Shown here piece by piece: positions 33,077-42,061 of a DNA stretch of 64,000 nt. The notes below the pieces were generated by a model that was given only the letters and a program-made list of their open reading frames with translations, was not told the DNA's origin and made no database searches. The first letter of the stretch is position 1. Each line of letters starts with the position of its first letter. Origin of the DNA: Fidelibacterota bacterium (GTDB lineage Bacteria; Pseudomonadota; Alphaproteobacteria; Rhodospirillales; Rhodospirillaceae); NCBI GenBank assembly GCA_947476275.1, contig CANJPQ010000010.1, positions 62,001 through 126,000 of the forward strand, in the 5' to 3' direction. The translations under genes were made by a program, and so were the position numbers.

Positions 33077-33742
33077 ATGCAAGGCTATTTGATCTGGGGC
33101 TACGTCCACATCCTGCTGTTCGTGTTCTGGCTGGGCGCGGATGTCGGCGTATTCGCCGCAGCCCTCATGGCACGCAATCCCAAACGCAGCTTCGAGGCGC
33201 GCATGGCGCTGATCCGCCTTGCCGTCCTGGTGGATTTCTTTCCGCGTCTGTGTTTCGCGCTGATCCTGCCGGCGGGCCTGCATCTCACCAAGGCGCTCAA
33301 CCTCTATCCGATCAGCACACAGCTGCTGATCGTCGGTTGGGGTCTCGCCCTCTACTGGCTGCTCAGCGTGATCGTGGTTGCGCGCAACGAAGGCACCAAA
33401 TTGGCGCTCAACGTCGGACGTCTGGCGATGCTGTCGCACGGCATGGTCGGTTTGATCTTCGTGGTGCTGGGGCTGAACTCGCTAGCCACCGGCGCGCCGC
33501 TGGAGGAAACCTGGTTCGCCCTGAAACTCCTGCTCTACGGCCTGGTGTTCTGGGCCGCCATCGCCATCGACCTGTGCTTCCGCCCGTTCTTCGTGCCGTT
33601 CATGGAAATCGGCCAGCACGGCTCCAGCCCGGAACGCGAGGAGGCGGTGGCGCGCGCCATCAACAACACCCTCCTCGCCGTCAGCACGCTCTACGTCCTC
33701 ATCGCCGCCATCGCCTTCATCGGCAAGGTGAAGCCGATTTAG
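33077..33742 (+). CDS. polytopic membrane protein, unknown function
   Basis: 221 residues with six or so spans, beginning YVHILLFVFWLGADVGVF and including a central LIVGWGLALYWLLSVIVV, then MVGLIFVVLGLN, LLLYGLVFWAAIAIDLCF and a last TLYVLIAAIAFIG. The H-x-x-x-x-x-F-W-L-G-x-D beginning resembles CopD- or cytochrome-b-like four-helix membrane proteins, but I cannot assign it. GGAAGG precedes the ATG. It follows the hairpin repeat and probably has its own promoter in the 130-bp gap. Confidence 0.75.
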   Translation: MQGYLIWGYVHILLFVFWLGADVGVFAAALMARNPKRSFEARMALIRLAVLVDFFPRLCFALILPAGLHLTKALNLYPISTQLLIVGWGLALYWLLSVIVVARNEGTKLALNVGRLAMLSHGMVGLIFVVLGLNSLATGAPLEETWFALKLLLYGLVFWAAIAIDLCFRPFFVPFMEIGQHGSSPEREEAVARAINNTLLAVSTLYVLIAAIAFIGKVKPI

Positions 33743-34053
33743 TGCGGGTCCTGGTACTCCCTCCACGCGTCATCCCGGCCTTCGCCGGGATGACCGGCAG
33801 GGAATGGGGCGGTGCCGTGCCGCGCGCAGACGCGGGTCCCACGCCGCCGAAACTGCACACACCGTGAGCTTTGACGACCCGCCGTTTCGGCGGTAATCCA
33901 TTCAGGCGCTTTTTGTCATCGTGAATCCAGTCCACGCGGAAAATTTCACCGCGTATTCACCGCGATAAAACGCGGTGGCATCCAGGCTATTCCCGCGCGT
34001 ATTTCGCGCGTTAAAACGCGCAAATGCCACCGCGTATTTGGCCCGGTTCGCGC
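33743..34053. other. 311-bp non-coding gap rich in hairpins
   Basis: This gap between convergent genes has no credible gene. It contains the palindrome at 33769-33794 and a compound repeat at about 33945-34040: a hairpin CACCGCG-ATAAAA-CGCGGTG (33958-33977), a second one GCGCG-TTAAAA-CGCGC (34006-34021), and an 11-bp inverted repeat CGCGGTGGCAT (33971-33981) with ATGCCACCGCG (34024-34034) that encloses the second. Confidence 0.7.
33769..33794. repeat. extragenic palindrome GTCATCCCGGC-cttc-GCCGGGATGAC
   Basis: A perfect 11-bp inverted repeat with a four-base loop, 27 bp after the membrane protein stop. Same class as 25609-25634. Confidence 0.75.
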
Positions 34054-34521
34054 CTACTGCGGCTTGAACCCGCGCGTGCCCGCCACCACCTTGTACAGGT
34101 CGCGCATGTAAAGTATCGGCGCGAGCGGTGCTTCGATATAGGCCTTCAGCTTCCACGCGCTGCCGTCGTACTCGAACAGCGCGATGCCGCGCACGGAGCC
34201 GCCGATCGGCGCGTCTTCGCCCTTGATGTAGGTGGTCCACTCCAGCTCGAACGCCACCATCTCCAGGCCCTGGCCCATCGAAGTGCTGTGCTGCGGGTGA
34301 TACACCACCGCGCCGCCGCGGCTGCCGACATTGACCGCCTGAAAGTAGGCGTCGAACTGCTCCCAGGTGGTGAAGAATTCCTTCTTCTCCTCCGCCAGAT
34401 ACAGCGGCGCCGGCAGGCCCTTCAGCCAATACCCACGCATCTTGGAGAAGTCGCGCGACAACCAGAGGGCTTCCAGGTCTTTGAACACCTGCAGGATCTG
34501 CGGATTGATGGCGGTGGCCAT
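34054..34521 (-). CDS. SnoaL/NTF2-like protein
   Basis: 155 residues with the alpha-plus-beta cone layout of SnoaL or DUF4440-type proteins: an N-terminal helix FKDLEALWLSRDFSKM, then WEQFDAYFQAVNV, and strands GAVVYHPQ, MVAFELEWTTYI, RGIALFEYDGSAWKLKAYIEAP. Such proteins are polyketide cyclase-like enzymes, isomerases or ligand-binding proteins. An almost ideal ribosome site, AAGGAG, stands eight bases before the ATG, implying good expression. It lies 12 bp after the large transporter gene and is probably in its operon. The assignment is by fold pattern only. Confidence 0.65.
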   Translation of the reverse strand: MATAINPQILQVFKDLEALWLSRDFSKMRGYWLKGLPAPLYLAEEKKEFFTTWEQFDAYFQAVNVGSRGGAVVYHPQHSTSMGQGLEMVAFELEWTTYIKGEDAPIGGSVRGIALFEYDGSAWKLKAYIEAPLAPILYMRDLYKVVAGTRGFKPQ

Positions 34522-34533
34522 GACGATATCTCC

Positions 34534-37500
34534 TTAAGCCGCCAGCAAGCGGCGGTTGGTTTCGCGCAAACGGCTGCCGAACATCTTGCAGATCTGCAGC
34601 AGCACGTCCGGGCGTTGCAGCACCAGGGTGGAGAACCGGTCGCGCTCCAGCGTCAGCAGCGTGCAGTCCGTCAATGTCACGACCGTCGCCGACCGCGGCT
34701 GATCGTCGAACAGCGACATCTCGCCGAAGAAGTCGCCGGGCTGAAGCTGGGCGACTTCCTTCCCCCCGGCCTCTTCGCCCAGGCGCACGGAAGCATTGCC
34801 GCGCGCCAGCAGGAACAAGGTCGCGCCCGCCTCACCCTGGCGCACGATGGTCTCGCGGGCGAGGTATTCCTCCTGACCCAGGGCCGCGTCCACCGACAGC
34901 AGGTCGTCCAGGGACAGGCCCTCGAACAGCGGTACGGTTTTGAGGAACAGCAAACGATTCATGATCGGCTCCCGGACGGAGGATGTGATGTCTTGGGTGA
35001 TGGTGGCAACGGCATCTTGAACGACCGCGTGGTTCTCCGTCGCCGTGGGCGCACGGCGCGCGCACAGCACGGCGCCGGCGCGGATCCACGGGTTGGGATC
35101 GTCGAGCGCCGCCGACAGCATGGCATCGCGATCGTCGTCCGTGCCCGCGCCCCGGCGCGCGGCGGCACCGTCGAGGCCCGACTCCAGCATCGGCATCAAC
35201 GGATGCACGAAACGGCGATGCCCGATGCTGGCAATCGCCTTCACCGCCAGCGTATAGGTGCTTCCATCGCCGCCGGCGAGGATGCGGCGCATCGCCTTCA
35301 GCGTCCGGCGATAGCCGAGCGCGCCCAGCACGGCCAGGCTGGTATCGAGCGCGCGCTTGTTGCTGTCGATCAGCGCGGCGTACAGCGGCGCCCAGCGGTC
35401 TTTCGGGCGCAATTCGTCCAGCGGCGGCAGCAGCGCGAGCCAGCGCACATTGCGGCGCACGGCGGGGAAGTAGCGTTCCGTCAGATGGCGGAACAGCATG
35501 TCGGTCGCCGCCGGCCCGCCGATGCGTCCGGCGGCTTCGATCGCGGCTTCCTCGCGCTGGTCGTTGCCGGAATAAAGCGCCTCGCGCACCAGCGGCAACG
35601 CATCTTCGCTATAGCTTGCAAGACCGACCGCGGCGGCGGAACGCACTTCCTTCAGCGGCTCCCCCAATCCTGCCGCCAGCATCGGCATGGCGTCGTCGGC
35701 CTCGCCGCAGGCCGCGAGCAATCTGTACGCCGCGCGGCGCAGATTGCCGTCGGACAGTTCCAGCCCCAGCGCGCGCCGCGCCCACGGCAAGGTGGTCGAC
35801 GCATTGTGGTGGCCAAGTTCCGCGGCGGCCTCAAGGATCGCCGTCAGCACCGGCAGCGTGGCGCCCTCCCGCAGGCGTGCCAGCAGCGGCAACAACTCCG
35901 GATCGAGCACGCGCTTGATCACTTGCACCGCGCGCAGCCGCAAGGGCTCGGACTTGAGCAGCAAAGCGCCGAAGACCGCCTCCGCCGCGCGGATCTGCAC
36001 GCCCCGCCGATAGGCCGCGATTGCCGCGATGGTGGCGACCTCGCCGGCCGGATCGCCCATGAGCTTGAATAAGGTGTCTTCGGTGAACGCATAGTCCGCT
36101 GCCACCAAAGCTTCCGCCGCCGAGGCGCGCACCGCGGCATCGTCTGCGTGCAAAAGCGCCACGATGGTCGTGGCGACGTCCGCGGACAAGCGACCGGCAA
36201 ACCGGCGCACGAACGCGCTGCGCACCGGACCGGCAGCGCGGCCCAGCAAGTCTTGGATCTCGCGCAGGAACACACGCGCGTCGGCCCGCGCTGCCAACTC
36301 CAGCCCGAGGCTCTGGCTGCGCTCGTCGGGGCTTTCCAGCAGGCGGCGGATGTCGCCGTGATAGGCCGGCGGAATGCGGCCGATGCTGTCATCGGTGGCA
36401 TCCAGGTCGAGCGACCCGGTGCGCAGCATTTCCATCAGGCCATGCGCATAGGCCTGCCGGATCGCCACGCCACAGGCCACGAACATGATCGCTGCGGCCA
36501 GGCCGATGAACGTAATCATCCGCTGCGAGGTGTGGTCCTGGATCAGCAGAAGGCCGCCGCCGGCGATGGCCATCGCCAGGGGATACATCAGGCCGTCGTT
36601 GAAGATGCGCACCCGGCCGATGAAGCGGTGCGGCACGGCGTTGTAGTTGGAGGCGAACACCGGTGCATCGACACTGCGCGACCAGGCGTCGTAGACGGCA
36701 TGGCCGTAGATCGCGGTCGGCAGCGACAGGGACCCGCCCAGCCCGAGCAGGGCGCTGACGGTCATCAAGGGATAGGCCACGTTCATCCGCGCGACGCCGA
36801 TGCGGGCGAGCAGGGGGGCGGTGAGCACGAAGCTGGTGACGACGGTCAGGATGTTGAGCGCGCCGATGACGGCGCCCATGAAACCGGTGAGGGCATGTTC
36901 CTCGGTGAACTTGGCGGTGTAGACCACGAACACCTGATATTCGACGACGCTCTGCACGAAGATGTTCAGGAACACACCAAGCGCCAGCAACGGCACGATC
37001 GGGTAGCGGTTGAGCAGCGGCAGGAACGAGGCCATGCCGCCCCACAGGTTTTCTTCCGACTGCGGTTCCGCCTCGCCCAGGCGCACCATGCGCCGGCGGA
37101 TTGCCGCGAACATCACAAAGGTCAGCGCCAACAGGACCGGCAGGCCGTACAGCATCTCGGGGATGCTGAAGAAGATCGAGCCGATGCCGGCGAGGGATCC
37201 GCCCATCATGCCGCCGACCGCCATGCCGATGGCGATCAGGCCCGTGCTGCGATTGGTCTCGCCGGAGGTGAAGTAGTCAGACAGCACGACATAGAACACG
37301 CTGTAGTTCAGTTGTTCAAAGATCGTGATGGCGATGAACAGGCCGTAGAAGGCCGCGGTGAAGTCGGTGTCCGCAACCCGCGCCACGACGATGGCCAGGC
37401 CGGCGTTGGTCAGCAGCAGCGCCCCGAATACGATCTGTCGCCGCCAGCGGTCGATCACCTGGGTGAAGATCAGCGATACCGGAATCGAAAGCAGCGCGTA

Positions 37501-37668
37501 GAGAATGTAATAGAGCGGAATCGCCCGCGCGCTGGCGCGGCTCAGGAACAACGACGCGGCCAACGTGGCCCCGTAGGTGTTCGCGGTCGCCAGAAGCGCC
37601 GCCAACATCACGAAGCTCACCACCCGCCCGGAGACTTGTCCGGAAACCTGGCCGTGCAGCGCTTGCAA
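34534..37668 (-). CDS. MFS/nucleotide-transporter-like protein fused to HEAT repeats and a cyclic-nucleotide-binding domain
   Basis: 1044 residues. About 1-420 form a 12-span transporter domain resembling Npt1/Npt2 ADP-ATP carriers or MFS proteins (GLAIVVARVADTDFTAAFYG, DYFTSGETNRSTGLI, SFLPLLNRYPIVPLLALG). About 430-880 are HEAT-like helical repeats (for example RLLESPDERSQSLGLELAA, then AAEALVAADYAF). About 905-1035 are a cNMP-binding domain with LPLFEGL-type start (TVPLFEGLSLDDLL) and a phosphate cassette FGEMSLFDDQPRSATVV. The start is TTG after a G-rich site; internal GTG/ATG codons within the first 21 residues are alternatives. Transport gated by a cyclic nucleotide is inferred. Confidence 0.85.
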   Translation of the reverse strand: MQALHGQVSGQVSGRVVSFVMLAALLATANTYGATLAASLFLSRASARAIPLYYILYALLSIPVSLIFTQVIDRWRRQIVFGALLLTNAGLAIVVARVADTDFTAAFYGLFIAITIFEQLNYSVFYVVLSDYFTSGETNRSTGLIAIGMAVGGMMGGSLAGIGSIFFSIPEMLYGLPVLLALTFVMFAAIRRRMVRLGEAEPQSEENLWGGMASFLPLLNRYPIVPLLALGVFLNIFVQSVVEYQVFVVYTAKFTEEHALTGFMGAVIGALNILTVVTSFVLTAPLLARIGVARMNVAYPLMTVSALLGLGGSLSLPTAIYGHAVYDAWSRSVDAPVFASNYNAVPHRFIGRVRIFNDGLMYPLAMAIAGGGLLLIQDHTSQRMITFIGLAAAIMFVACGVAIRQAYAHGLMEMLRTGSLDLDATDDSIGRIPPAYHGDIRRLLESPDERSQSLGLELAARADARVFLREIQDLLGRAAGPVRSAFVRRFAGRLSADVATTIVALLHADDAAVRASAAEALVAADYAFTEDTLFKLMGDPAGEVATIAAIAAYRRGVQIRAAEAVFGALLLKSEPLRLRAVQVIKRVLDPELLPLLARLREGATLPVLTAILEAAAELGHHNASTTLPWARRALGLELSDGNLRRAAYRLLAACGEADDAMPMLAAGLGEPLKEVRSAAAVGLASYSEDALPLVREALYSGNDQREEAAIEAAGRIGGPAATDMLFRHLTERYFPAVRRNVRWLALLPPLDELRPKDRWAPLYAALIDSNKRALDTSLAVLGALGYRRTLKAMRRILAGGDGSTYTLAVKAIASIGHRRFVHPLMPMLESGLDGAAARRGAGTDDDRDAMLSAALDDPNPWIRAGAVLCARRAPTATENHAVVQDAVATITQDITSSVREPIMNRLLFLKTVPLFEGLSLDDLLSVDAALGQEEYLARETIVRQGEAGATLFLLARGNASVRLGEEAGGKEVAQLQPGDFFGEMSLFDDQPRSATVVTLTDCTLLTLERDRFSTLVLQRPDVLLQICKMFGSRLRETNRRLLAA

Positions 37669-37773
37669 ACAGGGTCCCCCCGGGACAGTCGCGCACCGAC
37701 TTTCCCTCTTTCCTCGGCCTTGCGGAAGGGCCCATTAAGGTCGGATTGGCTTGTAACCCGAAGGCATAAGACA

Positions 37774-38865
37774 ATGGCGCGTGAACGCGAGACGGTTTGG
37801 GCGGCGACTCGGCGCTACGAAGCCTGGGTGAAGACGTGCGGCGTCACGGTCGCGGCGGGGTTCGCAGAAAAGCACCGCCGCATGACCAAGACCCCCTTCG
37901 CGTTCCTCCGGGGCAGCTTCTATCGCTGGGTCGACGTGTGGCGCGCCGCATGCCCGGATCTCGCGCGCGCGCCGCAAGTGCTGGGTGTCGGCGATCTGCA
38001 TATTGAGAACTTCGGCACTTGGCGCGATGCGGATGGGCGCTTGGTCTGGGGTGTGAACGATTTCGACGAGACCGCGCGCATGCCCTACACCCTCGATCTC
38101 GTGCGCCTGGCGACGAGCGCGCTTTTGGTTCAACGCGATGGCGGCTTGGAACTGCATCCCGGCCAAATCTGTAGCGCGATTCTGCAAGGGTATGGCGACG
38201 CCTTGGCCGTCGGCGGCCATGCATTTGTGCTGGAAGAAAGGCACGCAGACCTGCGCGCGCTGGCGTTGTCGGCGGATCGGGAGCCGGTCGCGTTCTGGAA
38301 CAAGTTGACGGCTTTGCCGAGCGCGCCGGCGCCCCCGCAGGTTCGCAGCATGCTTTCGCGCCATCTGCCGGCGCCCCGTCTCGCACTCCGCATCGCGCAA
38401 CGCACCGCCGGTGTCGGCAGCCTTGGCCGGCCTCGGTTGGTGGCACTCGCGGCCTGGAATGGCGGACTCGTGGCGCGGGAGGCGAAGGCCCTGCTGCCCT
38501 CCGCGTACGACTGGGCGCTGAATCGGCCTCTGAAACCTCCGCGCGGCGCACACCTCGTTGCGGCGGCGGTGCGCTGTCAGGATCCGACCTACCGGATCGA
38601 CCGTGCGGCGGGTCGCGATTGGGTGGTGCGCCGCCTCGCGCCCCATTGCTCCCGGATCGAACTCAGCGAATTGCCCGGTCGCCGCGACGAAACCGCGCTG
38701 TTGAAGGCCATGGGGGCGGAGACGGCCAATCTGCATCTGGCAAGTCGCGCCGCGATCCCCGCTGTACGCGCCGATCTTGCGCGGCGCCGCGGCCGTTGGC
38801 TCCAGGCGGCCGGCGAAACCATGATGGCCGCGACCCTTGAGGACTGGGAAGACTGGTGCAGATAG
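37774..38865 (+). CDS. DUF2252 family protein
   Basis: 363 residues. The central GVGDLHIENFGTWRDADGRL and WGVNDFDETARMPYTLDLVRLATS segments are the DUF2252 signature and resemble the catalytic and metal loops of kinase-fold aminoglycoside phosphotransferases (H-x-E/D-N, then D-F-D-E). An N-terminal KTPFAFLRGSFYRW and a C-terminal ETANLHLAS are also conserved. The frame is open far upstream of the ATG at 37774, but that part is antisense to the transporter gene. No strong ribosome site. The physiological substrate is not known. Confidence 0.85.
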   Translation: MARERETVWAATRRYEAWVKTCGVTVAAGFAEKHRRMTKTPFAFLRGSFYRWVDVWRAACPDLARAPQVLGVGDLHIENFGTWRDADGRLVWGVNDFDETARMPYTLDLVRLATSALLVQRDGGLELHPGQICSAILQGYGDALAVGGHAFVLEERHADLRALALSADREPVAFWNKLTALPSAPAPPQVRSMLSRHLPAPRLALRIAQRTAGVGSLGRPRLVALAAWNGGLVAREAKALLPSAYDWALNRPLKPPRGAHLVAAAVRCQDPTYRIDRAAGRDWVVRRLAPHCSRIELSELPGRRDETALLKAMGAETANLHLASRAAIPAVRADLARRRGRWLQAAGETMMAATLEDWEDWCR

Positions 38866-38955
38866 CCCACCTAGCGCGAGAATTTTGTCCGGCAAATACG
38901 TTTTCACACGACTGAGATTGATGATGGCGTGCGTATCGGTCACGGGAGTGACGAG

Positions 38956-39942
38956 ATGGACATGATTATTCCCGACGCCGCCGCGGTGCCGCCCTTGCCG
39001 CCGCGCTTCCTGGCCCCGGCCGGCTTGCGCTGGGGCATGTTTCGAGCGTCCGACGGCACGGCCTTGCGGTGGGCGCATCTGCCCGGCGCGGATGCGCACA
39101 TCGGCTGTGTTCTGGTGGGCGGCTTCGCCGAATTCGCCGAGAAGTATTACGAGACCATGGCAGACCTCCACGCGTGCGGAATGGACGTGTGGCTTCTGGA
39201 CTGGCGCAGCCAGGGCGGTTCGCAACGCGCCGCGCACAATCCCACGCGCCCGCTGGCGCGCGACTTCGACCGCGATGCCGCGGATCTCGCGGAATTCACC
39301 AATGCCATGCTGCCCGCACCGGCGCGCCGCATCGTTGTCGCGCACTCCATGGGCGCCGCCACCGCGCTTCTCGCGCTGGCGGGGCAACCCGATCTTTTCG
39401 CTGCGGCGGTGTTGAGTGCGCCGATGCTGCGCATCGCCACCGGCAATATCCCTTACGCCATCGCCCGTCTTATCGCGCGTGCCGGCGTGACGTTCGGCTT
39501 CGCTGCGGCATTCGCGCCGGGCTGTGGGCCGTGGCAGGAAGATCCGCAGATCGCCGCGAACTCCGTGTGCAGTCACGATCCGCTCCGCGCCGAGCTCGAG
39601 CAAGCGTGGTTCCTGGCGCAGCCGCGGCTGCGGCTCGATGGGCCGACCTACGGCTGGATCGACAGCGCGATCAAGCTGTCCGCCCGCCTGATGCGGCCGG
39701 AAACGCTGCGCCGTGTCGACACCCCGGTGCTGATCGGCTGCCCCGGCGACGACGCCTTCGTCGACCCCTCGGCGGAAGAGCGTGCCGCGCAATCCTTGCC
39801 GGTGTGCACGCTCGTGCATTTCGATACGGCGCGCCATGAACTCTTCTGCGAGACCGACCTCATCCGCAACGCGTGGTTCACGGCGATCGACGATTTCCTC
39901 GCCGCCCATATTGGGGCGGAACGCATCCGGACGGCATCATGA
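38956..39942 (+). CDS. alpha/beta hydrolase, lysophospholipase-like
   Basis: 328 residues. Oxyanion strand GCVLVGGFAEF, then VWLLDWRSQGGSQR typical of PldB-like monoacylglycerol lipases, nucleophile S131 in VVAHSMGAATAL, acid in GCPGDDAFVDP and His in DTARHELFCETD near the end. The H-E-L-F ending is characteristic of serine aminopeptidase S33/Hydrolase_4 proteins. The start at 38956 is preceded by GGGAG; a GTG at 38929 is less likely. Its stop codon overlaps the start of the GH13 gene in ATGA, so both are translated together. Confidence 0.88.
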   Translation: MDMIIPDAAAVPPLPPRFLAPAGLRWGMFRASDGTALRWAHLPGADAHIGCVLVGGFAEFAEKYYETMADLHACGMDVWLLDWRSQGGSQRAAHNPTRPLARDFDRDAADLAEFTNAMLPAPARRIVVAHSMGAATALLALAGQPDLFAAAVLSAPMLRIATGNIPYAIARLIARAGVTFGFAAAFAPGCGPWQEDPQIAANSVCSHDPLRAELEQAWFLAQPRLRLDGPTYGWIDSAIKLSARLMRPETLRRVDTPVLIGCPGDDAFVDPSAEERAAQSLPVCTLVHFDTARHELFCETDLIRNAWFTAIDDFLAAHIGAERIRTAS

Positions 39943-41528
39943 AGGACAATTCGCCCTACGCCTGGTGGCAGCGGGGCGTAGTCTATCAGATCTATCCGCG
40001 CTCTTTTCAGGACAGCAACGGCGACGGTGTCGGCGATCTGCGCGGCATCATCGCGCGGCTCGACCACTTAGCCGACCTCGGCATCGACGCGATCTGGCTG
40101 TCGCCGATCTATCCATCGCCCATGGCGGATTTCGGCTACGACGTTTCGAACTACGTCGATATCGATCCGCGCTTCGGCACGCTCGCGGACTTCGATGCGT
40201 TGGTGGCGGCTGCGAGCAATCGCGGGCTGAAAGTCATTCTCGATCTTGTGCCGAACCACACCTCGGATCGCCATCCCTGGTTCGTCGAGAGCCGAAGCAA
40301 CCGCACCAATCCGAAACGCGATTGGTACATCTGGCGCGACCCCGCGCCGAACGGCGGTCCCCCAAATAACTGGCTTGCGGAGTTCGGCGGTCCGGCCTGG
40401 ACGCGCGATCCGGCGACCGGTCAGTTCTACTACCACGCCTATCTCGCCGCGCAGCCGGACCTGAACTGGCGCAATCCGGCAGTGGCGGACGCGATCCACA
40501 ACGTGATGCGTTTCTGGTTCGACCGCGGCGTTGCCGGTTTCCGCATCGACACCATCCATCACCTGTTCGAGGACGAGGGCCTCCACGACAATCCGCCCAA
40601 TCCAGACTTCACGCCGGGCAACCCGCCGACCGAAGCGTTGCTGCGGCAGTATCAAGTCGACCGTCCGGAGACTCACGCGGCACTGGTCGGTCTGCGCAAG
40701 GTGGCGGACAGCTACGATCCGCCCCGTGTGCTGATCGGCGAAGCCTATCTGCCGCTCAAAGCCCTGATGGCCTACTACGGTGCCGACGGCAATGGACTGC
40801 AGTTGCCGTTCAACTTCCACCTATTGCGCACGCCGTGGAACGCGCAAGCCATTGCCGAGGTCGTGCGTGATTATGAGTCGCTGTTGCCGCCGGGCGCTTG
40901 GCCCAACTGGGTGCTCGGCAACCACGATCGTGCGCGGCTCGCCAGCCGCATCGGCATCGCGCAAGCGCCGGTCGCGGCGATGCTGTTGCTGACTCTGCGC
41001 GGCACGCCCACCATTTACTACGGCGAGGAACTCGGCCTGTCCGACGTGGCGATCCCGCCGGAGCTGGTACAGGACCCGTGGGAGAAGCAGGTGCCCGGGC
41101 ATGGTTTGGGCCGCGATCCCGTACGCACGCCCATGCCGTGGGACGATGGCCGCAACGCCGGTTTCACCATGGGCACGCCGTGGCTGCCGCTCAACACGGA
41201 TGCGTTGACGCGCAATGTCGCCGCGCAACGCGCCGATGCCCAGTCGATGCTCCGACTATATCGCCGATTGCTCGCACTCCGCCGGGCCGAGCCGGCCCTG
41301 GCGATTGGGGACTACGGTGAGATCGAGTCTGCGGGCGACGTGCTCAGCTATGAACGCCGCGTGCCCGGCCGCCGCTTGCGCATCTGCCTGAACCTCGGCA
41401 GCCACGCGGCGCCCTCGATAAGTGCGCCCTCCCATGCACAGATCGTTCTGTCCACCGGACCGGGGACCGTCCTGGCGGGCGGCCAGCTCACCCTTGCGCC
41501 GCATGAAGGGGCGATCGTTGTCGTCTAA
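39939..41528 (+). CDS. GH13 alpha-glucosidase/oligo-1,6-glucosidase
   Basis: 529 residues starting in the ATGA overlap. It follows GH13 alpha-glucosidases throughout: VVYQIYPRSFQDSNGDGVGDLRGI at the start, DLVPNHTSDRHPWF (region I), GFRIDTIHHLF with nucleophile D204 (region II), VLIGEAY with acid/base E268 (region III) and VLGNHDRARL with D330 (region IV). The QPDLNWRNP segment fits the alpha-1,6/alpha-1,4 glucosidase subgroups (GH13_17/23/31). No signal peptide, so it hydrolyses imported oligosaccharides in the cytosol. Pairing with a lipase-like gene is unusual. Confidence 0.92.
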   Translation: MKDNSPYAWWQRGVVYQIYPRSFQDSNGDGVGDLRGIIARLDHLADLGIDAIWLSPIYPSPMADFGYDVSNYVDIDPRFGTLADFDALVAAASNRGLKVILDLVPNHTSDRHPWFVESRSNRTNPKRDWYIWRDPAPNGGPPNNWLAEFGGPAWTRDPATGQFYYHAYLAAQPDLNWRNPAVADAIHNVMRFWFDRGVAGFRIDTIHHLFEDEGLHDNPPNPDFTPGNPPTEALLRQYQVDRPETHAALVGLRKVADSYDPPRVLIGEAYLPLKALMAYYGADGNGLQLPFNFHLLRTPWNAQAIAEVVRDYESLLPPGAWPNWVLGNHDRARLASRIGIAQAPVAAMLLLTLRGTPTIYYGEELGLSDVAIPPELVQDPWEKQVPGHGLGRDPVRTPMPWDDGRNAGFTMGTPWLPLNTDALTRNVAAQRADAQSMLRLYRRLLALRRAEPALAIGDYGEIESAGDVLSYERRVPGRRLRICLNLGSHAAPSISAPSHAQIVLSTGPGTVLAGGQLTLAPHEGAIVVV

Positions 41529-41605
41529 GACGCTTCGCCCACAAGTCGGTCGTGCGTCCACGTCGTGCGTGGACCAGGACCGACGCTCCCGGCAGAATTG
41601 TGGAC

Positions 41606-42061
41606 ATGAAGCTGATCCAAGCCCTGGCGATCGTCCTCATCGCCACCGGCGCCCGCGCCGAGACCGACGCGCCGCTGCTGCTGGCCAGCAAGTTCGGCGA
41701 TCTGTGCTCGATCTGCGCGGCCATGCTCCGGTGCATGCCCGACGCCGAAGGTGCGGCCGCGACTGTCTATACATTCCACAAGCTCACATTCGCCGGGCAA
41801 ATGCGCACTGTGTTCGACTACGTGCCCCGCATGAAGCCGCCGACACAGGATCGGCCGGTGACAATTGTGCGCGAGGGCGCGCCTTCCACTGAAGCAACGG
41901 CGACGTTCGACCGCCTCGCCGCCCGCATCCTGCTTCCCGGTCCCGAGGGGGCGCCCGCGGAGATCGACCGCAAGAGCGGCGCCTGGCGGCAAGGCGATGT
42001 CGTCCTCGGCCGCTGCGTCTTCGTGCCGCGGGTCCGCCGGACCGAAGCAGCGCAGAAATGA
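41606..42061 (+). CDS. secreted hypothetical protein
   Basis: 151 residues with a signal peptide (MKLIQALAIVLIATGARA, cleavage after ARA). The mature part has a cysteine cluster, GDLCSICAAMLRC, near its N-terminus and one late Cys in VVLGRCVFVP, suggesting disulfides or metal binding in the periplasm. No recognised domain. The gene ends in an ATGA overlap with the DoxX gene, so the two are co-translated and may act together at the membrane. Confidence 0.8.
   Translation: MKLIQALAIVLIATGARAETDAPLLLASKFGDLCSICAAMLRCMPDAEGAAATVYTFHKLTFAGQMRTVFDYVPRMKPPTQDRPVTIVREGAPSTEATATFDRLAARILLPGPEGAPAEIDRKSGAWRQGDVVLGRCVFVPRVRRTEAAQK

Noticed and set aside
34024-37773. Long plus-strand open frames antisense to the transporter gene, the second of which runs into the DUF2252 gene
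   Set aside because: Composition is Arg/His/Gln-rich and unlike any family. The part from 37774 on is a real DUF2252 protein with its own ATG.
37735-39909. 724-codon minus-strand open frame opposite DUF2252 and the lysophospholipase gene
   Set aside because: Both plus-strand genes have clear motifs and catalytic residues. The antisense frame shows none.
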